Shown here one piece after another: positions 55,169-64,000 of a stretch of 64,000 nt of DNA. The stretch is from Metallyticus violacea (taxonomy: Eukaryota > Arthropoda > Insecta > Mantodea > Metallyticidae). The notes under the pieces are model-generated. The model was not told the DNA's origin. It made no database searches and was given only the letters and a program-made list of their open reading frames with translations. How positions within the stretch are numbered: the first letter of the stretch is position 1; every line of letters begins with the position of its first letter. The position numbers and the translations under genes are program-made. The DNA is taken from positions 141,425,001 through 141,489,000 of the forward strand of contig CM060831.1 in NCBI GenBank assembly GCA_030762175.1, written 5' to 3'.

Positions 55169-56439
55169 TATTTACAAGCCTGTTTGATGTTTCAATTAAC
55201 GAAAAGGGTAGTGTTGGTTTGAGTTGTCAAGCTTTCGGAGGTTTTTGAAATTGTTTGACTAAATACAACAGTGCACTGTGCACTGCATATTTTACTACAG
55301 CTATAGAAGAGAACAAAGAAAATAATAGAAAAGCATGTAAAGAAGCATAGCAGTAGAAAGAATAAATAGCACAATTGCGCATAGGGAAGAGAGAATTTAG
55401 TTAATATCTCGTGAATGTAAAGTGCACCACCTGCCGGACACGATATATGAGCCTCTGTAATGCCGAATACCTCCCATCTATTTCTGATTGATCGCTTCAC
55501 GTCGATTGGGGTTCCATATATTGCTTCAGAGCCAACATTCCAGAAGCTAGTGGCGCGGAATGCGGCGTGCTGACCAGAGGGGCATCCATTGTTGTCTCCC
55601 TCACGGCAGTAGCCGTTCATTTTTTTATTTATCCATATGACACAGGGGCGACAATGGCAAGATAGAAAAGATGTCGTCTGTTTTCAACTCCCGCATTGTT
55701 ATCTCCTTTTCCCTCTGCTGTATTGTGTGCTACATCATTAAATGTGTCGCACACCTTAAGAGTTCTTTGTGTACTGCAATGTAATAGTTGGATATCGATT
55801 CTTCCTTTCAAAGAGACCATTAGATGAAAGTTCAGCGGCAGGTGACTGTATGCTCTTCTCTGTAGGATGCTCGCTCGCCTTTTTCACACTTGAATTTATT
55901 GCTGCTTCCAGTCTCTCTGGCGTTTTACTCAACTTCTTTTGATAACGCCTTCCTTATGCGTGTTCCTTCACAACGTTCTGCTATTCAGCATTTCTGAAGG
56001 CGTTATGCCCGGCGTTAGTTATAAATTTTGTCTGCATATGCGGTGTTTCATGTCTCGTCTGTAGGAGGCGTTCGTATTTCAACTTCACGCCCTAAAACGC
56101 CTATTCTGCATTATTATCCCTGGACTAAACCAGGCATTGTACCTGAAAAATACATTTTTATAGACAATATTAAGTTCGATCACAGTAATTGCTAATGGTT
56201 TCTTTTCAATCCCCACTTGTCCCATTTTTCGTACTAATTTCGAAATTTATTTTGTTGGTAAACATTAAACAATTGTTTCAATTTCCTCCCTTAAAATTAT
56301 ACGTTTTTCGCTTGTGTTTTTATATTACACTGAACCAATAGATTGCATGTAATGTTGTAATTTGCAGTTCTGGAAGGAGGCAATTGATATTACAAGTACG
56401 CCTATTACCTACATTTATTTAGAATGAATAAAATTCCAA
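55169..56439 (-). other. Unassigned region with GC-richer block at 55430-55880
   Basis: Two adjacent bottom-strand open frames occupy the block: 55192-55620 (142 codons, starting MNGYCREGDNNGCPSGQHAA) and 55629-55820 (63 codons, starting MVSLKGRIDI). Balanced composition distinguishes it from the flanks. The first ~90 codons of the longer frame look coding-like and the rest is low-complexity F/C/S-rich. No known domain. Candidates are an exon, an unrecognised transposon or conserved non-coding DNA. Confidence 0.3.
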
Positions 56440-57260
56440 AATAATGGGAGATAGCTAACACTATCTCATTATTTAAAAAGGAACAAAGAAACGAAACATA
56501 AATTATAGAGGGGCAATAATATTAAATATATTGCATAAAATAAAGACAAGAAATGTAATAAAAATGATTAAGGAACGAAAAGGATTTAAAACCTACAGAA
56601 CATGTATGGATAATATTTTTACAATTAAACAAATTAGATATAAAGGGTAAGTCAGTAGAAGAAATAAAAACAACTTGTGGTCCAAAAAAGGATATATATA
56701 TAAACTACAATCTTAAAGAAAGGAAAAATCTTGTACATAAAGGAATACAGTTGGGACAAAATACATCATTAAATAGTTTTCTAATTGCAGATGACATATT
56801 ATTAAATTTCGACAATGAAAATAGACTATAAAAAGCAATATACCAACTAAATAAAACAAATAATGAACACAGTATTGTAATTTCAAAGAATAAAACAAAA
56901 ATAATGCCGTTCCTGGGAAATACACAATAAAAACAAAAATTGTGATAGAAGAAAAACAATATCGCACTTTGGAATATTGCATAAGCATAAGATCAAGATT
57001 TTAATATAAAACACGCAAGTTCCAAGTTAAGTATGGAACAACGGTTAAAATATTTTGAAAATCAAAGTGAAAAAAGACACACAATTAAGATTCTACACGA
57101 CATTGGCCTTACCAGTAATTTTAATGGAAGGGAGGCTTGGAGTGTAAAAACAAAGGAAGATAATAAAATCAAAGGTTGCACAAAAGATCATGTAAGGAAT
57201 GAAGATATAAGAAGAATGACGGAAAATAGAATTCCAAAAAAATATGTTAACATATAACCT
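56440..57260 (+). pseudogene. LINE reverse-transcriptase remnant
   Basis: Top strand with frame changes. IPLFKKEQRNE ('PIfKKGd...NYRgISLL'), then FKTYRTCMDNIFTIKQI ('GFr.gRScmDnIFtikQi'), then FLIADDILLNFDNENRL at about 56777, containing the ADD of the catalytic F/Y-A-D-D box. KAIYQLNK and ISKNKTKIMPF follow (thumb entry, 'is..KTKvM.f'), and later REAWSVKTKEDNKIKGCTKD and HVRNEDIRRMTENRIPKK. The order and spacing are those of an RTE- or CR1-type arthropod LINE. About 200 bases between palm blocks are deleted, and many stops occur. Confidence 0.88.
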
Positions 57261-58004
57261 GGAAGCAATTAGAAAAATTCCCCTCCAAAAAAGGATGGAG
57301 CACAAACACAATGAGCTTATTTCTATTTCAAATAACACCCTAAAATGTGTTCCTCTAAAGTCAACTGTCTAACAATATTTGTGAAGTATGTATACTGCTG
57401 TGAGACCGGTAAGGAAGAGATTCAGAAAGCAATGTTCAAGAGCATGAGAGGGAGGGGAACGCCAGTATGGGCGCTACCGACTGCGGTTCGGCTAGTAAAC
57501 TCCAAATAAGCGGACAGGGTTTATAACGAAAGCTCTGTAATTAATTTCTCAATATACTACGGGCTACTTATTATTCATTTTCCTGGAGCATAACAACATT
57601 CTAGATGCTCAAACGTTTACATAAGCTTATTTCATTTTGCAGTATATGAACCTTATTGAAACAAAATCCATAAGAAAATTAATTTTAATTATTACAGTGC
57701 AGTCAAATTAGATATAAAATATCGTTTATTTAATTTTTATTTTTTAAATACCTGCTGTCTGGAAAATGTGGAAAAGTAGGGCCGAAGAAAAATGTTCTGA
57801 AAATTGGTGAAATTGCCCAATATAGTGCTCACCCAGGGAAAAAGCGTACAGATAAAATCGCACTTGTTTACGTATCGTTCGCCAAGTACATGCCGGGAAG
57901 AGTGGTTATTAAATAAACAATATAAATAACTCCTTTAAATATATAAATATTATTATTAATAGAAATGTCCTTTAAATTTACAATCTTTATGTTTCCTAAT
58001 TATT
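57261..58004. other. AT-rich spacer
   Basis: The left 100 bases may be LINE tail. Nothing else distinct. Confidence 0.45.
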
Positions 58005-58018
58005 TTGAACTTCACCAT

Positions 58019-58317
58019 TTTTTTTTTTTTTTTGAGTAGTGTTTAACGCCCGTTTTCACTACTGAGGCACCACAGGCGATGGACACTGATGATACATGAA
58101 ATGAAATGATAAATTGGGAAAGGATATTTTTTTTTTTTTTTTAAGGAAGGAAGCGTTCCAGGCCTAAGTTTAGGTACCTCCCCGGCATTTGCCAGTTATG
58201 AAGACTGAGGAAAACCTGGAAAAAACCCCAGTCAGGGAGGACGGTCCTGGCGGGATTCGAACCGCAGACCTCCCGCTCACGAGTCCGTGCCTTAACGACC
58301 TCGGCCACCCGTGGCGG
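58019..58317 (-). mobile_element. SINE-B copy, young, with 14 bp target-site duplication
   Basis: Complete bottom-strand copy with long T runs at the tail and in the body. Flanked by TTGAACTTCACCAT at 58005-58018 and 58318-58331. Confidence 0.97.
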
Positions 58318-58331
58318 TTGAACTTCACCAT

Positions 58332-59099
58332 GAAACATAATATCAACTTAAAGTACCAGAATGGTTTCTTTTATCTCCCTTACTTTTATTGTTTTACCTC
58401 CCCCCCTCCTTATCGTATACACTCCTACATCATAATTTGCAACCGATTTTGTAACAATACCTTCTTAAAAGTACAGCTCAATTTTATATATTTTATCGCT
58501 AATATTTTTTTTTCGTTTATTATTCTGTTATAAAGAATTCCACTGTTTATTTATAGCTTGATAATAACAATCACTCACAATTTCAAAAACTGATAATACA
58601 CATATCAAACATGGTAGGCAGGACTTATACAAGAATTGATATTTTGTGATTTTTTTAAAGCAGGACATTTACTCTGCTAACTGAAATCAGGAGTTTGTCG
58701 TATTGTCATAAGAACAGTAAAGAGGGGCCAGTGTACAAACCTTTAGGGCATCAATCGTTTCTAGAGGCAATTTCTCCAAGATTTGTATATGCGGAGAAGA
58801 TAAACGAATATTTGCGCTGTTTCTTTTAAATTGCATACTGATTTTGTTCAATAAAGAAAATGTTTAATTATTTAAACTGTTGAAAGTTAAAACAAATGAA
58901 ATAAAAAAGTCATAAACATTTCAAATGGCCATAGCAGCGGTAAAATTGTGTAAAATGTTAAAACAGTCCCTTAAAAATAGTTAATTACATTCATTGACTG
59001 TGTTTCTCATTGCAGAATAATACTCTCGTACATTGAAGAACGCATTTTATTAAGTTTTTGTCGCGGGAGGGCGTAAAAATATCCGAAATTTCACAAAGC
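58332..59099. other. AT-rich spacer
   Basis: Nothing recognised. The right part may already belong to the following mariner. Confidence 0.45.
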
Positions 59100-60185
59100 T
59101 CAAGGGAATGGTTTGGACATGCAACGCTTGCTAAGACACAAGTCATCAACTTTGACCTGGGACGAATGTAACGGAAACAAACATTCCGACCTTTGAGATC
59201 TTGTCGACTGTATGAATGAATGGTGTTTAACGCCCATTTTAGCTGCATAGGCACCACAGGCGATGGACACTGATGATACACGAGATGAAATGGTCAAGGA
59301 TTTATTTTTAAGGAACGAATCGTTCCAGGCCTAAGTTTAGGGTACCTCCCCGACATTTGCCACTTATGAGGACTGAGGAAAACCTCAGTCAGGGTGAACA
59401 GTTCTGGCGGGATTTGAACCCCACACCTCCCGCTCACGACTCCGCGTCTAACGACCTCAGCCACCCGTGGCGGTTTGTCGAGTGTGACCGACGTTTGACG
59501 GTATCTGAAATCGCTTCTGAAGTTGGGATAAATTCAATCCATCATTCCACATGTCTTGGATTACCGAAAAGTCTGGATAAAGGGGGTTCCTGCGTTTTCT
59601 CCGAAGGTCACTGTACGCGTGGGACTGTGCCAGAGAGACTTTTGGCTTAATTCCGGGATTTCCATTGAATCGTAACCCATTATTAACGTAATTAAATTGG
59701 GTACACCAATACTCCTGAGTCACAGCAAGTGAACATAAGAGTGGAGGAAAAAAAACTCGCCTACTAGCTGGGAAGGTGTTCTTGACAGTTTTATGAAAGA
59801 ATACATTACGTTTGTCGATTTTATTCATGAACATCGACCAGGCCATGCAGCTTATTACCGCCAGCTTTTGATTAAGAAAAAACGCGCGGCGAAAAAGTCG
59901 TTAAGAATCTGTTCGAAAAGTTCTTCCCCAAGACAACGCCCGACGCATACAACTCAAAAACCACTTGATAGCATTGGAACACCCTCGTTATAGTCGACTT
60001 ATTGCCTTCCGGTTACTATATATCTGAACCATTTAAAGAAGCATTGAAAGGTTGGCATATTGACAGCTACGAAGACGTGAAAGCATTCGATTGCAACCAT
60101 CGGGAAACCCAACTGTTTCTTAGATAATGGTATCACGAAACTTTCCATTTGCAGGGAAAAATCGAAAAATCGTGCAGAAAAATAA
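59100..60185 (+). pseudogene. Mariner transposase remnant interrupted by a SINE-B
   Basis: Top strand. Directly after the SINE-B the sequence reads CDRRLTVSEIASEVGIN (helix-turn-helix of mariner, 'dRRlTvrEiAeevGis'). The first catalytic block is not readable. PFKEALKGWHIDSYEDVKAF (about 60030) corresponds to the segment after the third catalytic block ('LFgpLKeaLrG.hF.sDeeVk'). Gaps between them fit a mariner with deletions. 59100-59200, on the other side of the SINE, should be its 5' part but has no clear motif. Confidence 0.68.
59212..59474 (-). mobile_element. SINE-B copy inside a mariner
   Basis: Bottom-strand copy with head and tail. Flanks TTGTCGACTGT (59201-59211) and TTGTCGAGTGT (59475-59485) are the target duplication with one later change. 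A 15-20 base deletion lies in the body near the CCTCAGTCAGG hairpin. Confidence 0.95.
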
Positions 60186-60259
60186 AACATGCTCCAATTT
60201 TATTTCAATAATTCATGAATTATTGAAATAAATTTATATTTAATTCTTCTTTGTATTAA

Positions 60260-60807
60260 TGTAACCAGAAAGTGTAAATGTAGCAAATAATGCAGCAGTA
60301 TATTTTGCACTGTATCTCAGAAATTTATAAAACTATCAGTATGAAATTTTTATAAGATATTAAGAATACTTAACTAAAGATGCTCTGTAAATTTTAATTC
60401 TCTAATGCACATAAAAAGTTTTTTAAACAGAAATAAATTTTATTTTCCGATAACTTAAAATGTGGATTTTTTCTCAGGATTGGCTGCATGATCCTTTTTG
60501 AAAATTTGCACACACACAATGTATGTAAATGTGAAGTGTCACAACTAGAAGTGTTTAAATATCACATTAGTTGATAAAAAGCAATACCAATAAGAATTTT
60601 TTCTTCAAAATTTAAAAATTAATTTCCTTTCAAGCAACTAGCATAGATATTTTATTCTAGTTCCCAGGATAGCACTTTGTCCGCAGTTTGAGTAAAAAAA
60701 GTAATTCTAAACTAAAAATTTCATATTGATAGCTTTAAAATTGTCTGAGATACAGTGTAAAATCTATACTGCTGCAGTATTTGTTACATTTACATTTCCT
60801 GGTTAAC
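60260..60807. mobile_element. Non-autonomous element with ~97 bp inverted ends, possible TTAA target
   Basis: 60260-60357 matches the complement of 60709-60807, with shared blocks TGTAAATGTARCAAATA, GCAGCAGTAT, CACTGTATCTCAGA and AATATGAAATTTTT (A/G change in one arm). TTAA stands next to both tips (60256-60259, 60808-60811), as for piggyBac-type or Kolobok-type elements. No coding sequence in the 548 bp, so it would depend on another element's transposase. Confidence 0.8.
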
Positions 60808-60811
60808 TTAA

Positions 60812-61384
60812 TATTAAACTAATGTATACCCATTATTATACCAAATGTATATTACGACATAACAATAACAACAACATGAATTTAGTCTAATTAAAAATCC
60901 TTCTAACAGTTTTGTTTTAAAGTTGCAGCCTCTAAACTGATCCACGACCGAACTGTAAGTGCTTATATGACAAGTTCGGTGAAACATCTTGTGCAGTAAT
61001 ACTATGCAGACACGTCCAGGAGATTTAGCCTCTCACCGAACCGATTTGCATCTTGAGTGATTCCGGAAATCCACACTTGTTCAATATAGATTTCTTTTTC
61101 CAGAAAAGAGGGAGAGAAAGTTTGGTCATGTAGACGGGTATAATCCCGCAAAAGTTTCTTCAGAACTTTGTGAGGAAAGCTAAACGAGAAAAGTAAAGCA
61201 TATTTCTATCTAAATATCTGGTCTTGTTTATTTTCGCGGTCTCATCGTCAGTACGCTCTCTTATGCCACAGTAGTTTGTGTAATTCCTGTGTATACGTTA
61301 CGCTTTTAAGGAAAGGCTTTGCCAAAATTAGGGCAAAGCTGCTACATTTTTGTTGTGCCTTATGAAGTTTACGCTTTATAAGTT
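60812..61384. other. Spacer
   Basis: Mixed composition near 60930-61120, but no open frame or repeat was recognised. Confidence 0.4.
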
Positions 61385-61800
61385 CAGTGAAGTTTTTTGA
61401 GCTATGGTTTGTCTGAGAGTGCCTTCTTACTGCGGAAGTGCAGCTACAGCAACCGAAAACAGATGGACAGAGTTTATATTTTATATTTTGAAAGTATAGA
61501 ACGTTACTCTATTTAAAACCGATAACAACTACGCTGTGCTATAGAGAGTTGAAAATGATGCCCATCGATGACAGTATATTGCTGGCATCTGCGTAGAAAA
61601 TTCCAGTAGCTGTTTCATGTAACTTTTCTTCTGTAAGAATAGACAATTCGGAACACGTTTCTTGTCATTGACAGACTGGTCTCTAGTAACATTTTATTAC
61701 CACTCTCTGACAAGTCTCCCTGTATATGTTCAAGCTGCTACACGCACATGCATTAATGGTCTCATTATGCAACCAGCCCATTACTCAAATAACCTTACTG
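61385..61800 (-). mobile_element. Family X transposon copy 2, deletion derivative
   Basis: The right end on the bottom strand, CAGTAAGGTTATTTGAGTAA, matches the tips of the 45 kb copy. The left tip CAGTGAAGTTTTTTGAGCTA is a decayed counterpart. The bottom strand at 61545-61700 aligns with the other copy's coding stretch (SYRRKV, later DGHHFQ against EGHHVQ). At 416 bp it is shorter than copy 1. Confidence 0.65.
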
Positions 61801-64000
61801 TATAACACAAGTTGTGTATGCATTTCCTTATGCTGTAAAATGCGAATTGTTTGTATGACTTGTAGATAATGTTGGAGTGATTCTCGCCTGATCTGAGCAT
61901 TTACTAAGGGTTCTAGCAATTCTAGTATTTTCATACTTACATATCTGCATGTTTGCAAGCGTAGATTGAAGTACTGCCTTAAACCTGCCGAGTGTGAATG
62001 CTGAAATCTGTTTTACTCCCCCCCCCCCCTCCCCGTAAAATGTCTTACTGTTGCGATTTTTAAGTTTCACACACATTTGACGTATTTTTGATTTCTAATA
62101 TTGAAACAATTTTTAAAAGCTTTTATATTTCTGAGAACTCCTAACTTTCTAATTCGATATCGCATATTTAAATACTTTGTGCAAGTTTTCTCTATTTTGG
62201 CAACAAATTTAAAACTTCTGTAAGGCACATTTTCTCACGCTTTTTATATCTCTCCGATCTCTGCGGTACTGAGCTAATTTGGGTCTAAGTCACTAAGTCG
62301 GGAACATGACCCTCCTATGCAGATGACGTAATTTAGTGAATGAACTGCGCGTAGTTTTAAGTACACGTTTGCTAGATAAGTTAAACAGTTCTGATAGCAA
62401 ATCTCTTATACAGTCAGATTCTTGAAAATGAAGAACATTCTAGAGCACTGGTGATGTTTATTTTGTTATTTTTTTCTGTAACATTTTGATAACCAAGTCT
62501 TTTTTAAATCGGAACGATGTGTAAACCTGTGCAGCAATATGTTATTTTCTTTTGCATTGCAATTATGTGATTTTGCAACTACTCACTGCACAACCAGGCA
62601 TTCTGTACAGAATATATTAAAAGCAAATGATATTAAATAAACTATAATACTCACAAAACGACTGTCAATTATTAAAAAAAAACGCAACACATTAATTACA
62701 CATGATACCAGAAACACAGTTCTTTTATAGGCTTTCGTGTTTTTGTTCCCTTGTGACGTAAAGCGCAAGCAATGAAAATGCGTTACCGTCTGCGCACGCT
62801 GAATTACTCCCCCCGCCCCTGGATAAAATCATTGCATCCCAAATAATGATGGTAATAATAAGTTTAAACACTTTTCCCTTCTATTTAACGATAACTGCAA
62901 TGTAAACAAATGCTTTTCAATGAAAAGTGTTCCTTAAAAGTTAATTTCGTGTATGAATGAAGTGTAAATGGTTCTGGCGTTATCGCATGAACGATCGAAG
63001 ATCATCATAAACGATCTTTTTCATCAAAAGATTCTTTTAGGAAAATATAAACATTTACATCTTTCAGAAGTGTTGGTGTGAGTGACAAGGATAGACTGGT
63101 TGACAGGACGTGACACTGAAAATGACTGTGGGGTCATACAACGCTAAAAGTTACATTTGCATCTCTTTCGTCGTGAATAATTATTAAACAGTTAGTTTTA
63201 TTTCCTTTCTATGTATAAAGAACTATTTCACAACGTGCATTTGATTTTATGTGTAGTATTGACACAAACCTAACTCCTACCTACACACACTGCATTCTAC
63301 GATAATTTGATGTGAGAACGAAGATCTACTTAGTTTAATTAACTAAAATTACGTACTTATAAGGGTTAGAAATACCGCCGTATGTTCAAGTGCAGCTCTA
63401 CTGTAAACACCTACTTGCTATAGACCGCATAAAATTCCCAATATTCCAGCTGGGTAAACAAGAAGCATAGTAGGTTTTTGTTTAAATTTCTTTGCTGATT
63501 TTTTCTGTTGCAATAATTTGCAATTACAATAATTGTAAACAATTCGTAATGCACAGCATTTGTTTTTATGTTTAATTATTAAAATAAACTGTTTTTAGTT
63601 TCATACTTTTAATAAACAAGAAAGTATAATGGAATATCGTAAACAAAGATACAATGAAAGGAAAATTAAATTTGAAGGGAAAAGTTTATATAGAAAATGA
63701 GCAAATTACGACTTTCTTTAACAAGAAAGAGGTAATATCGCATCATTTAAGATTTTCCATTTATTCAATCGTAAATTATTAATCTATATTTTCGGGTCAC
63801 AAGTTTATTTACAATTACATAAAATAAATAATTATAGATATCTCCTAACTCTAGGGGAAAAGCAGAATCGGAACTTTATTGTTATCAATAGAGTTCCTAT
63901 TATTTCATAAATATAATGGTTATTATTTTGTGAAGTGTACAGTTAGTGATAAGGCGCTGGTGATGGTTTATTAACAATCCGTTTCTATGGATCACTAAAA
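61801..64000. other. AT-rich right end of the window, nothing recognised
   Basis: Contains a run of 12 C at 62018-62029. No transposase motif, SINE box or convincing exon was found in the last 2.2 kb. Confidence 0.5.

Noticed and set aside
58189..58533. 114-codon frame starting MPVMKTEENLEKTPV
   Set aside because: It runs across a SINE-B and its flank; similar frames occur in other SINE-B copies.

Overview
This window looks like repeat-dominated nuclear DNA of an arthropod, most likely an insect. It is strongly AT-rich and has no bacterial gene layout. Its recognisable content is eukaryotic transposable elements: mariner and Tc1-type DNA transposons, several non-LTR retrotransposon (LINE) fragments, and at least three families of tRNA-derived SINEs. 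I cannot name the species. No complete host gene is visible. The only host-gene-like signal is a core promoter followed by a possible short first exon with a splice donor near 22.3-22.4 kb.

Layout. 0-10 kb: an ACT microsatellite, two decayed LINE pieces, one SINE-C and one SINE-A copy, a whole but frameshifted DD41D-like transposon (4.1-5.4 kb) abutted by an internally deleted second transposon, a possible tyrosine-recombinase remnant, and three SINE-B copies. 10-15 kb: mostly featureless AT-rich DNA with a SINE-A copy, a GC-richer island near 12.6 kb and a LINE tail. 15.7-18.9 kb: a 3.2 kb transposon with roughly 300 bp inverted repeats, carrying its own broken transposase, a LINE fragment and a SINE-B. 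19-21.5 kb: three mariner remnants, the middle one a chimera of two subfamilies. 22-27 kb: the promoter/exon candidate, two DD41D-like remnants and an internally deleted mariner. 28-39 kb: a 1.1 kb foldback element, truncated SINEs, two long hairpins, LINE 3' sequence and a GQNKN-motif transposon ORF. 39-49 kb: mariner, Tc1 and LINE remnants, an inverted-repeat element around microsatellites, and a SINE-B nested in a SINE-A. 50-64 kb: two nearly identical SINE-B copies, three mariners (two with SINEs inside), a LINE reverse-transcriptase remnant, a possible TTAA-flanked non-autonomous element, and a quiet AT-rich end.

How it fits together. The LINEs and DNA transposons are all broken by frameshifts, stops or deletions, so none looks able to move itself. 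The SINEs have A/B-box tRNA-like heads and about 8-15 bp target-site duplications, which implies mobilisation by a LINE enzyme supplied from elsewhere in the genome. Nested insertions give a relative order: mariners and SINE-A copies came first, and SINE-B kept moving later. Two SINE-B copies are almost identical, so that family was active fairly recently. Family assignments rest on reading translated motifs by eye, without database searches.
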